NCBI GenBank assembly: GCA_024741835.1
Contig: JAENRP010000208.1
Span: 1 to 64,000 of the forward strand
Reading direction: 5' to 3'
Origin: Diplocarpon mali
Lineage: Eukaryota > Ascomycota > Leotiomycetes > Helotiales > Drepanopezizaceae
DNA: 64,000 nucleotides
The position numbers and the translations under genes are program-made. This document shows, in pieces, positions 1 to 8,989 of the stretch. A model generated the notes under the pieces. It was not told the origin of the DNA, did no database searches, and was given only the letters and a program-made list of their open reading frames with translations. The first letter of the stretch is position 1. Each line of letters begins with the position of its first letter.

Positions 1-1822
1 AAAACCTTACTTCCTTAGAATGGAGAGAGCTTTGAGCTAAGCTCTCTTATATTAAATAAGCTCTTATAGATCAATTTAAGGAAAGAACATCTGCCGAAGC
101 TTTAGGAAGTAGTAAATCTAAGATTATAGCTGCCCTTTTAGATCTAGCTCTCTTTAAAAACTTTACCTTAGGAATATACTCTACTCTTAAAGCTCCCTAT
201 GCTCTTTTAAATATAACCCTACTTGATAACTGCGCTGCAACGCACCTTATTAATCGAAAGGAGCTTTTAGTTCTTAGATTATTGAAAATCGCATATCCTT
301 AAGACTATATAGAGGTAAGGAGCTTGAGTCTGCTAATAAGGGGGAAGGGTATACGTCTAATAAAAGGGGTTCTTGCTAATAGAAGAGACTTAGAGCTTAG
401 GAACGTAGCACTTATAAATAGGTTTAATATTAATATTATCTCAAAGCCTTTTTTAAAAAAGGCTAGGGTATAGTATATAGGCTTAGACGCGACGCTTTAA
501 AGGGGTATAGCAGATAATAATATAATTATAAAGCAGCTAAAGCGTAAGTCGAACGTTATAGTATTTGAATATAAGCCTATCAACTTTTATAACGCTCCTA
601 ACTTGCTATACTATACTTAACCAACTTGCTTAGCTTTTCCTACTTTATAACAGCATCTATAAAGCTAATATAAACCCTTAAGGAGTAGCGTATTCCTAAG
701 AGCTAGAAACAATTCGGCAGATATTTAGCACCTTTGATCAGGCTATCTAAGAGCTAAGGCGCTTGAGAAGCTTATACTAAACGCAAAGGGGGTAAAGATT
801 AAAAGGAAGCTATAAATCAATTGTAAAGCTTACGCTTAGGTAAAAGCTAAGCAAAAGCCTTTTAGGAGAGAGTTAGATTTTAAGGCTTTAAGACCGTTCT
901 TTAGGTACTCCTAAGACCTATTTGATTATAGTATATTAAGCCTCTCCTTAGAAAGCTAGCTTCTTTTAATTAAGGATAAATTTAGTAGGAAGTTATTTGG
1001 ATATACTCTGCTTTATAAGTCCCTAATGCTAGTTCTAGGAGCTTTTCAATCTTTTAAAGCATAGGTAAAGCGCTATTACTACCTCTCCTTATGTATTTTA
1101 AGGAGCGATAACAATACCTTGGTGTTTTCCTTATAAGGAGTATTGAAATATAGAAAGTAGTATAAAGTTAAAGGCATAGAGGTAGAAGTCATTCCATCTT
1201 ATACTTATAAACCAAATAGAGCTTTTAAGATAGTAAGAGTAGAGATTATTAAAAAGGCACTTACTATACTAATCTTTGCTAACCTCCTAGAGCACCTATG
1301 GCCTAAAGCCGTACTAATTGCAATATACCTCTATAATATCGGCCTATTAAAGCGCAGGAGATGGAAGAATCTAAATAAGGTGCTTTAGCTTTAGTTTAGA
1401 TAATACTTTAAGTAGTATGATCCGCAGATTATTATAAAGCTTACTATTGATTTAAGACTAGAATAGGGAGGTATAAAAGCATATAGAGCGCGCGCATACC
1501 TATTAGCGAAGGAAAGGGAAGCTCTAAAGAATAAGAGAGCTTTTAAAACTATATTATAAGGGCATATTAGATACTTAATTAGTTACTGCGCTATTAATAT
1601 ATATAGGATCTAAGTGCTTAAGCTTCGAAAGGTTATAATCTCTTAAAATATCGAGTTTAACGAGTCCAAATTCTATTCTAAGGAGTATAAAAAGGTAGCT
1701 AGCCACTTGCTTTTAATTATTAAGGAGATTATGCAAATGATCGAGGAAAAGGAGGAAGAAGCTTAGGATATTAAGTTAATTGTCGAAAATATAAAGGGAG
1801 CTTTGGACAAGTAGCCTGCGGA
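1..1822 (+). pseudogene. Copia-0 gag-pol, protease and integrase part
   Basis: The aspartic protease motif of copia elements (family D-S-G-A-x-T-H-L) is seen as L-D-N-C-A-A-T-H-L at 222-248. The integrase core follows at about 900-1320. K-L-F-G-Y-T-L near 985-1010 and G-I-E-V-E-V-I-P-S-Y-T near 1176-1210 match the strand before the catalytic Asp and the segment leading to the catalytic Glu of copia integrases. A post-integrase block with N-I-E-F-N-E-S lies near 1645-1670. Stops interrupt the frame roughly every 10-30 codons. The piece ends at the 5-bp target site gcgga (1818-1822) of the inserted TRIM-like element and continues at 3145. Confidence 0.85.
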
Positions 1823-2049
1823 TATGACGGCACGAGCATAATACAGCACAGCGCAATACAAGGGGCCCGATTCATCCTTAGAATATTCAATTAAGGAGGG
1901 AAGCTCTAAGGTACGAGGGATCTACGGTACATATATATATATGCGCTAAGCGAGGGCGCTAGTCTTAGCGCACGCCCAATCAGGTGATCGAAGCACGTCC
2001 AATCAGGTGATCGAAGCATATGATCCCTAATCAGGTGACAACCGTCATA
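1823..2049. repeat. Left LTR of TRIM-like element
   Basis: It is 227 bp and nearly identical to 2913-3139. It contains a short AT dinucleotide tract, an inverted pair around gcgctaagc/gcttagcgc, and three near-copies of aatcaggtga towards its end. The last two bases are TA in place of CA. Confidence 0.9.
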
Positions 2050-2064
2050 TCATCCCCCCCTTTG

Positions 2065-2089
2065 AAAAAAGCTGGCCTCCAGCTTTTTT
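2065..2089. other. Perfect hairpin just inside the left LTR of the TRIM-like element
   Basis: AAAAAAGCTGG (2065-2075) and CCAGCTTTTTT (2079-2089) form an 11-bp stem with a 3-nt CCT loop, 15 bp inside the LTR. This is where a primer-binding or packaging signal would lie. No tRNA-complementary primer site starting TGG is visible here. Confidence 0.6.
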
Positions 2090-2181
2090 AAAGAGCTCCC
2101 AAAGGTCATTCCCAGGCTTTATCCGGATCGCAGATCTATATACCTTCCTATACACTTTATAGCGCTAGTGTACTTCAGCCC

Positions 2182-2592
2182 ATGTGTCCGGATCCTCTTG
2201 CAGCTGCCGTACTAGCACAGCTGGCCTATATGACCCCCATATGTATAGCCCTTATGCCCCCCAATCGAAAAATCCTAAGGTTTATTGCGAAAAAACAAGT
2301 GCTAAAGAGCTGTCGTACGGCAAGGAGGTCGGCATGCCGTAGAGGTAAAGGTAAAGGTAGCTCAGGGGTGACGGCCCGAGTCGAGGTCGATACGGCTTCG
2401 AGATGCCGAAGAAGAAGGCGTATAGCAGCATATGAGCTTTGCAAAAGGCTCAGCGAAGAAGCATGCTGCGAAGAGGTATATTCGAGGTATGGCGGCTCGA
2501 AGAAGAAGAAGAAGGTAGGAAGGCGTAATAAAAGATTTTTTCGAAGGAGGTCGATTCGAAAAGAAGAAGCTGCAGTAGCCGACGAATCGTAG
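2182..2592 (+). CDS. Possible small basic protein inside TRIM-like element (136 codons)
   Basis: An open frame in a relatively unmutated part of the TRIM interior. The first 45 residues are mixed and mildly hydrophobic. The rest is very rich in Arg and Lys, with runs such as R-R-R-R-R and K-K-K-K-K encoded by GAAGAAG-like triplet repeats. I recognise no domain. The antisense strand is also open here, so coding is doubtful and the bias may only reflect purine-rich simple repeats. Against that, it is the longest plus-strand ORF in the window and lies fully between the LTRs. It could be a remnant Gag-like nucleic-acid-binding protein or non-coding. Confidence 0.25.
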   Translation: MCPDPLAAAVLAQLAYMTPICIALMPPNRKILRFIAKKQVLKSCRTARRSACRRGKGKGSSGVTARVEVDTASRCRRRRRIAAYELCKRLSEEACCEEVYSRYGGSKKKKKVGRRNKRFFRRRSIRKEEAAVADES

Positions 2593-2912
2593 TAATAGTA
2601 GTGCTCGAAGTATGGCGTATTCGAGCTGGCGTAAGAGGAAGTCGGTTTTAAGTGAAAAAAGGTTTATTTGCTCGAGTAGGGCGATTCGAGCAAGAGTAGG
2701 TCGAAGCAAGAGATAGAAGCGTATTCGAGTATTAAGGGGCATATCGTAATGTAATATAACAAATGTAAGTGATCGGAATAGAGGTCAACGACTTATTCAC
2801 CGATCCAAATATATCGTAGACAAATAAACATATCGTAGCGTATTATATCGTATTATATTGTATCATATCATATACTACAGCCTACATTTAAAGACTAAGG
2901 AATTGAATATAA
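2593..2912. other. TRIM-like element interior, non-coding
   Basis: Purine-rich tcgaag/attcgag repeats run to about 2740, then an AT-rich stretch with several atatcgta motifs (2745-2870). No polypurine tract of convincing length precedes the right LTR. Confidence 0.5.
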
Positions 2913-3139
2913 TATAACAGCACGAGCATAATATAGTACAGCGCAATACAAGGGGCCCGATTCATCCTTAGAATATTCAATTAAGGAGGGAAGCTCTAAG
3001 GTACGAGGGATCTACGGTATATATATATGTGTGCGCTAAGCGAGGGCGCTAGTCTTAGCGCACGCCTAATCAGGTGATTGAAGTACGTCCAATCAGGTGA
3101 TCGAAGCATATGATCCCTAATCAGGTGATAACCGTCACA
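2913..3139. repeat. Right LTR of TRIM-like element
   Basis: It is 227 bp, matching 1823-2049 apart from a few differences, mostly transitions. It starts TATAACAG (RIP form of TGTGACGG) and ends CCGTCACA, followed by the target duplication gcgga at 3140-3144. Confidence 0.9.
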
Positions 3140-3144
3140 GCGGA

Positions 3145-5503
3145 TAACCTGATAGAGGGTAAGCCTATTAATCTTTTACTAATAGAAGCTCTAAGCTCAG
3201 ATCTATCAAGGGCTATTATCCCTTATAAGGCTACTTATAGCGTTTTTACTCTAGCTACTTAAGAGCAGCTGCCTAATAGCAAAGGGTTAGATACTTTAAG
3301 ATAACTATTAATAGTTGGGAAAAGCATCGAAAGCGATATTATAAATGCTAATTCCGCTAGGGAGTATAATACCAGGCCTTTAGTTGCTATATGGATTAAG
3401 TAATCGCAAAGGCAAGAGCAGGCCCTTCAATTACTAAAAGCTTTACTATAGGCAACTAGTAAAGAAGTACGCCAGCTCTTACTAAAAGTACCGATCGATT
3501 AGGAACTACGCCAGGATATAGAAGCTCTTAAGGATAATACTGAAAGAAGGAGCTCTTTGAAACTAATAGAAGCTTAGCCTAAAGTACTTAATATAAGGGC
3601 CTTCCGAAAACGCAAGAAGCTTAATAAGGAGTAGGAAATAATACCTATACCGCTCTATAGGTCAAAAAGGAGAAAAGGAAGTAGAAATACCATATATGCA
3701 ATATATATTAGGGATCTCCTACTAGCCTTTAAAGAACTTAAAACATATTAGTTAAAGTAGGTAAATAGCTTTATATCGACTTTCTAGCTAAGTCAAGAGC
3801 CTATAAGAACTAATAAAGAAGAGTATAAAGTAGTATACTACGTTATTACTATAGCGACTCAATCTAAAAGCTCTAAAGGAAACTCTACCCTTCCAATTCC
3901 ACCTTAAGATAAGCTTCCTAAAGCGCTAACTTATTAGAAGGAGCTTGCAAATCACCCTTTCGAAGAGCAATTTAAAGAGAGAGCTAGAACTAAGATCAAG
4001 AACCTAAAAGCGCGCAATTGCTAAAGAGTGATCGATAGAAGCGAGGCTATTATAAGGCTTATACTATTAAAGTGGGTCTTTAACTATAAGCTAAATTCCT
4101 TTAAGAAGATTAGCCGCTTTAAGTTAAGAATAGTAGTAAAGGGAGATCTTTAAAAGGAAGCTTCTATTTTCTCTACCTACGCTACGACGCTTATATTAAG
4201 ATCTTTTAAGGTTATAATGGCAATAGCTGCTAAATTTAATATAAAGCTCTAATAGTTCGATATTATTAATGCTTTTATAAATGCTAAGAGAGACCCTTAG
4301 AGCGCGCTAGTTATTTGCTTCTTATTAGATGGTTAGAAGTAGAAAGATAAGGTAGTAGAGCTCGATCGTGCCTTATACAGCCTTCGAGACTCCTTAGCGC
4401 TCTAGTATAGGGATTTCACTAGTACTCTAAAGTCTTTAAAGCTTACCCCTCTTAATAAGGAGCCTTGCATATTCGTTAATAAGGATAGGACTATATTTAT
4501 AGCCTTCTACATTAACGATATATAAGTAATATACTACTCCTCTTATATAGAAGAAGCTTAAAAGATTATAAAGGGACTGCGCAAAGCATACGAATTAATA
4601 GCTATAGGAGATATTGAGTAGTTCTTAAGAGTAAGAGTCTCTTAAGATAGGAAGCAGGGTATAATTACTCTGCTCTATAACGCTTATATTAAGAAGATGG
4701 CGAAGAGGTTCGGCCTTAATATAAGGCGTTTCCCTAATATGCCGCTCTCCTACTTCGAACTTAAAAAGAACTATGAAATAGCTCTTTACTTAAGAATTAA
4801 GGAGTTTTAGGAAAAAGTAGGCTCTGCCTTATATATAGCTATTATACTGCGCTTAGATATAGCTTTTGCAATTGCCTAGTTATCTTATTTCTATATAAAC
4901 CTAAGCTCCGAATACCTTAAAGCTATTAATTGGATAATTCGCTACCTTTTCAATATATGCTTCCTAGGAATCACTTATAGTCGATTTAATAGATCAAATA
5001 ACCTAATAGTATTATTAAATGCTTCTTTTGCAGATAATCTAAAGATAAGGCGCTCTTCCTACGGTTTTATTATATTCCTATTTAAAGGAGTAATTATTTG
5101 GAAGGCCTCGAAGCAATTGATAGTTACTACTTCTATTATAGAGGCTGAGCTCTTAGGAGTAGCGCATATAGCAAAAGAGATAATGGCTTTAAAGAGGTTC
5201 TTTAAAGAAATACAGCTTAAGGTAGAAGCTCTATAGTCTATATTTTACGATAATCAATAGATAATACGGCTTATTATAAGAGACTCTTAAAGGATTTCTA
5301 CAAAGCTCTAATACATTGATATATATAATATATGGCTACAATAGGAGTATTAAAAGGGGAGCTTTCAAGTGGCCTATCTCCCTACTAAGGATATATATAC
5401 TAATAGCCTTACTAAAAACCTTCCTCGATAGAAGTTCGAGAGCTTTATTAAGCTTTTGAACCTCTAAGACGCAAGAGGTCTAGTCGAGAAGCTAGCATTT
5501 TAA
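3145..5503 (+). pseudogene. Copia-0 pol, reverse transcriptase and RNase H part
   Basis: Copia-type RT begins near 3960. W-V-F-N-Y-K (4073 onward) matches the conserved W-V-F-K block, F-D-I-I-N-A-F-I-N-A at about 4258-4290 matches Q-x-D-V-x-x-A-F-L-x-A with the first catalytic Asp, and Y-I-N-D-I at 4508-4522 is the Y-V-D-D motif with D-to-N damage. L-R-L-D-I-A-F-A-I-A near 4850-4880 is the T-R-P-D-I-A block. RNase H follows at about 5020-5200 (A-D-N-L-K, then S-I-I-E-A-E-L for S-T-x-A-E-Y). The frame ends D-A-R-G-L-V-E and a stop at 5501-5503. The frame is in phase from 4073 to the stop. Confidence 0.9.
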
Positions 5504-5599
5504 ATGCTCCATAATCCTTTCATATCTCCTTTATAATAGCGAGTAGGAAGGAAGCGCAAGACAGGGTTCAATTTTCCTTATACTAATACATAAGGAGGC
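5504..5599. other. Copia-0 3' flank, no feature seen
   Basis: The sequence after the Copia-0 stop has no recognisable polypurine tract or LTR. Confidence 0.4.
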
Positions 5600-6420
5600 T
5601 TAAAAACTCCCTCAGATAATCAGAACCTTTAGCAGCTCCGCAAATAATATAAGGGCGCGTCCCTATCGAGAAGCAATAGACTCCTCCGGCGGCATAGCCC
5701 TAGGAGCAGCCTAGGGAGCAACAATAGGAGCAGCCATAGGGGCAGGAGCCTCAAAAGCCTCTGCGAGGCAGGCGGCGAGGCCAAGAGGTGCCATAATTGG
5801 CAGCAGGAGCTCCTGACCAACTGGTTTTAAGAAGCTATTAGCTATAATATAAGAAAGCTTATGATTAATGTACCCTTTGACGACACCACCTCTTCTATCT
5901 CTTTATAGCGCGCCTTCTAAAGCTCCTCTCTTACCTTCCTCTTAGTAGCAGTAAGGCCCTAAACTGCTTATTAGTAGCAAACCACTTAGAGAGAGCTTGA
6001 GAATGTACTATAGCATTACTGTTATTCTCCTCTAATAAGAATATATAATCTTCCCACGCCTTTAAGGCGCCGACGGGAAGCTCCTAATACGCATAGCCTC
6101 CTTTCGCATAATAAAAGCAGCGTACTCCTATTATGCTATTAAAGCATACGCCAGCCGACTTCCTAGCTAGGAAGCTCCAAATGCACCCCTTATATAGTAT
6201 ATTCCTTATTAGCCCTTGCTTTAGCTTACGGCAGGAGGAGGGAGCTGCAGAGGGAACCGCTGGTATTCTAGGAACTATAGCCTAGGGGGTAGCAAGGAGA
6301 GAAGGGGGCGCGCTCCCTCTTAAGGGTATTACTATATCGAACGTCTTAGGCGCGTTGTTATCCTCTTGCTATCTGCCGCGCTAAGAAGCTCTAAGTTATA
6401 TTCAGGCATAACAACTTCGC
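5600..6420 (-). pseudogene. Unrecognised broken gene, minus strand
   Basis: This segment is richer in GC and CpG than its neighbours, so it suffered little RIP. On the minus strand, protein-like stretches can be followed across at least two frame changes. They are a Pro/Ala-rich part (about 6350-6230), a segment containing G-A-L-K-A-W-E-D-Y-I-F-L-L-E-E-N-N (about 6100-6030) and K-W-F-A-T-N-K (near 5985), a charged helix-like part with K-R-K-V-R-E-E-L (near 5940), and an Ala/Pro-rich part beginning M-A-P-L-G-L-A-A (about 5795-5690). I do not recognise the family. It could be a decayed gag of another element or a captured host fragment. The 63-codon minus-strand ORF at 5629-5820 is in a different frame and looks accidental. 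Confidence 0.35.
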
Positions 6421-6604
6421 TATAAGATTATTAGTAGGAGTAAGGGAGTATAATTAGGAAGCGTATAGTAGTAGCCCTAGTAGGGCGCTCCTTAAAGTTG
6501 TTATTACTATTCTCTATTTTAAAGTGATTATTTAAAGAAGTATAAGGAAGGAAAGCTTTATAAGGGAAAACGTGTACTTTTATAGGCGCGCTGCCTTTGT
6601 TGAC

Positions 6605-6642
6605 TTAACGACACAGAACCGCCGAAGTGCGGGATCAAGTAT
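6605..6642 (-). repeat. Inverted fragment of the Gypsy-I LTR 3' end
   Basis: About 38 bp are the reverse complement of the last bases of the Gypsy-I LTR (compare 39728-39768). It abuts, head to head, the start of the forward LTR, whose first few bases no longer match TGTAACGG. This could be a truncated opposite-orientation LTR or an aberrant reverse-transcription or end-joining product. Confidence 0.7.
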
Positions 6643-6943
6643 GGCTGCACCTCCACTTAGTGCAATTACCTGGGAGTATAGCGTTTTAAGGTTTTACAAT
6701 CTCGATTCGACGTAGGGTTATCTCGAATCGATCCTAAAGGTATAAAAGGATATTTTTGCATAATATTATATAAATGGATAAAGAGCCTTAAGCTGCTTAT
6801 ATATATAAGGAAGAAGGGCTCTCTCTTAAGGAGGGCTCTCTAACTTCTTCATTTCCTTCGTATTAGACCTATAGAATACGCCTTTTGCACCACTTCTTAC
6901 TCCTATACTTAATCTCGCACTTTAGCGGTTCTGTATTATTATA
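6637..6943 (+). repeat. Gypsy-I copy 1, 5' LTR
   Basis: 307 bp, the same length as the solo LTR at 39462-39768 and collinear with it. It starts within a fused inverted LTR fragment and ends TTATTATA, the RIP form of CGTTACA. Confidence 0.85.
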
Positions 6944-7786
6944 TTAAACGAAGAAGTTCTTCTTTACTAGGGACGGCTTTTAATAATATCCTACCCCTTT
7001 TGAAAATCGATTCGCAGTTGTTTCGACTTTTGATAGAGTCAGGATCCTAAAGATCTTTTAAATAAACTAGGAGCTTAAGTATAGCTTATTAACTAGTATA
7101 ATTAAGGAACGCTTTTATTAGCTGGATTTTCTCAACTACTCCTTTTATAAAAGAGCTATAGGTAGAAGTTAAAAGAGCACTACGCTATTAGAACCCTTTT
7201 TCTATAGAACTCCTTTTTAACCGAATCCCTATTAAAATTAAAATTAGTAAAATAAATTCCTTACTAGTCGGAAGTTAGCAAATATAGAATATACCTAGTT
7301 CGTTTAAGGAACCAACTTCTATAAGGAGTACCCTTACCCTAGTCCCTAGGGCCGGACCTTCCTTTGCTACTAAGGGTAAGAGATTATAATGCTATAGCTA
7401 AGCCAACTAAGATAAATAAGACTTTTTAAACCCAAATGTCTTATAAGGAATAGTCTTAGGTTTAAAGGAATCCTTATAACGCTAAGATTAATTTAATTAA
7501 TAATTGTAAAGTAAGATTAGTAGGATTGCTTAGGCTATCTTAAGCCTAAAGACCCTAGCTTATTAAAGCTAAGAGATAGCTTAGCGCATATATTAGACTA
7601 TTAAGCGAGAATCTACCTACTTTTAATAAAGCGAGACCTAGCCTCTTTTAAAAGTCGATATAGATATAAAATAGCTAAAAATTCAACTGATCGAAAAGAT
7701 CACCCCCTTTAATAATAGGACCTCCTTAACGTATAAGCAATAGTTAGCTTTAGTCTAAGACCGATTATAAGTTAATATTAATCTAT
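6944..7786 (+). other. Gypsy-I copy 1 leader and gag start
   Basis: Collinear with 30649-31480 and 56952-57780. It should hold the primer site and the N-terminal gag region, but no canonical TGG-starting primer site and no convincing start codon is visible. It ends at the Giant-II target site ctat (7783-7786). Confidence 0.6.
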
Positions 7787-8031
7787 TATAGAGACCTGAG
7801 ATGGATAGGTCTTATAATATATATCATATAATCGGCGCAGGCCGGTAGGAGGATAAAAGGGCCACCTTCTGTATATAGAGATAGCGCGTATTGCTATAGT
7901 ATTGAATATACCCTATACTTAGGACTTGTTCTTAACATCTTATCTAGGAGAGCCCGCTTATGGTGCTTCCTCCTTTTGTTTTTAGGTCTTCCCTTAGGCC
8001 TATTCTTATATTATCTCCTTTCTATTTTATA
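7787..8031 (+). repeat. Giant-II 5' LTR
   Basis: 245 bp, collinear with 23262-23506, with RIP-type differences. Both share a block reading gtcttccctt near the end. The first bases TATAGAGACC correspond to TG in the ancestor. Confidence 0.9.
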
Positions 8032-8989
8032 TTAGTAACCTACGTAAGGACCGATTTCTTAAGATTTCTATCCTTATATAACCTTATTAATCTCTTAGTT
8101 TATAGATAAGAGACCGGCCTTTAAAATACGTCTTTGAAATACTTATAGCATTTTAATTAACTTTAAAACCCTTATCCTTAATCGCTTAGTTATTTAAAAC
8201 TATCGATTTTCATTTAGCAACTATTAATAACCTTAGATTTTCCCTTTTTAGCTCTACTTTGAAAACCCCTATTTTCTTCCTTAACTTTAAGATTCTTGGA
8301 ATTTTCGGCTTTTTAGTATAAAAAGTTTAATAAACCTTATAATAGCAATCTTAAATAGCAGTGGTTTTAAGTACTTAAGTAATACTAAGCGCAAACTCTA
8401 ATAGGAAGTGCTTCCTTAGAATCTTTAGAAATCCGAATCTAATAATTTAGCCGCCTTAGCTTAATAGAACTCTAAAAATTGCCTTAAAATCGTCTCTAGA
8501 GACCCCTTTATTCTAAAGACTAATAGGAATTAGCCTAAAGGCTAAGAAGAATCTTAAATATAAACCTTATCTTAGAAATTAGTCTTAAATTAAGTAAACC
8601 TTATCTTATTGCGATTAGTTGTAATACTCTTATTAGCTATTTAATACCTACTTAGAATCTTTTAGCAAACTTAAATTAAACTTTTAGCAGAATCTGGAAT
8701 TCTACTCTTAGGCCTAGCTTATAAGTAAGAGGATAAAAAGATATCTTTAAATAACTTAGGATTGCTACTTACTTTTTTAATATTAACGCTTAAAAATACT
8801 AATAATAATAATAATTTTAAACTTTTCATTAACCCTTTATTTGAATCTTTTTAAACTTATCTTAATCACTTTAAGATTGACTCGGATTCTAAACGCTCTT
8901 TAAGCCCTTTTAAATTTTAAAGTACTCCTTTTAGTAATCAATCTTATAATATTAAAGCTTCCCCTTTGCCCCTTATAGATTCTATTAAC
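8032..8989 (+). other. Giant-II leader
   Basis: T-rich sequence between the 5' LTR and the recognisable gag. No obvious tRNA-complementary primer site follows the LTR. Gag coding may begin anywhere from about 8800. Confidence 0.45.

Larger units (their letters stand above)
1823..3139. mobile_element. TRIM-like non-autonomous LTR element (1.3 kb)
   Basis: Two 227-bp direct repeats bound an 863-bp interior. Ends read TATGACGG (1823) and CCGTCACA (3139), which fits an original TGTGACGG/CCGTCACA terminal inverted repeat with a TG-to-TA change in the left LTR. A 5-bp target duplication, gcgga, flanks it at 1818-1822 and 3140-3144. No RT, integrase or protease is present, so it would depend on another element. 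The interior keeps more CpG and fewer TpA than its surroundings, so it is younger or escaped RIP. The size and structure fit terminal-repeat retrotransposons in miniature. Confidence 0.85.
1..5503 (+). mobile_element. Ty1/copia LTR retrotransposon Copia-0, truncated by window edge, RIP-decayed
   Basis: The domain order protease, integrase, reverse transcriptase, RNase H is that of Ty1/copia. The 5' LTR and gag lie left of the window and no 3' LTR could be recognised. The TRIM-like element at 1823-3139 splits it. Removing that insertion plus one 5-bp target duplication (1,322 bp) puts the protease codon at 222 and the RT codon at 4073 in the same phase, which supports both the insertion boundaries and a single original gag-pol frame. 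Many in-frame stops stand where Gln or Trp is expected, the pattern left by RIP. Confidence 0.9.

Noticed and set aside
2226..2444. Minus-strand ORFs at 2226-2444 and 2362-2742 in the TRIM-like element
   Set aside because: They overlap each other and the plus-strand ORF in a purine-triplet repeat region where all frames tend to be open.
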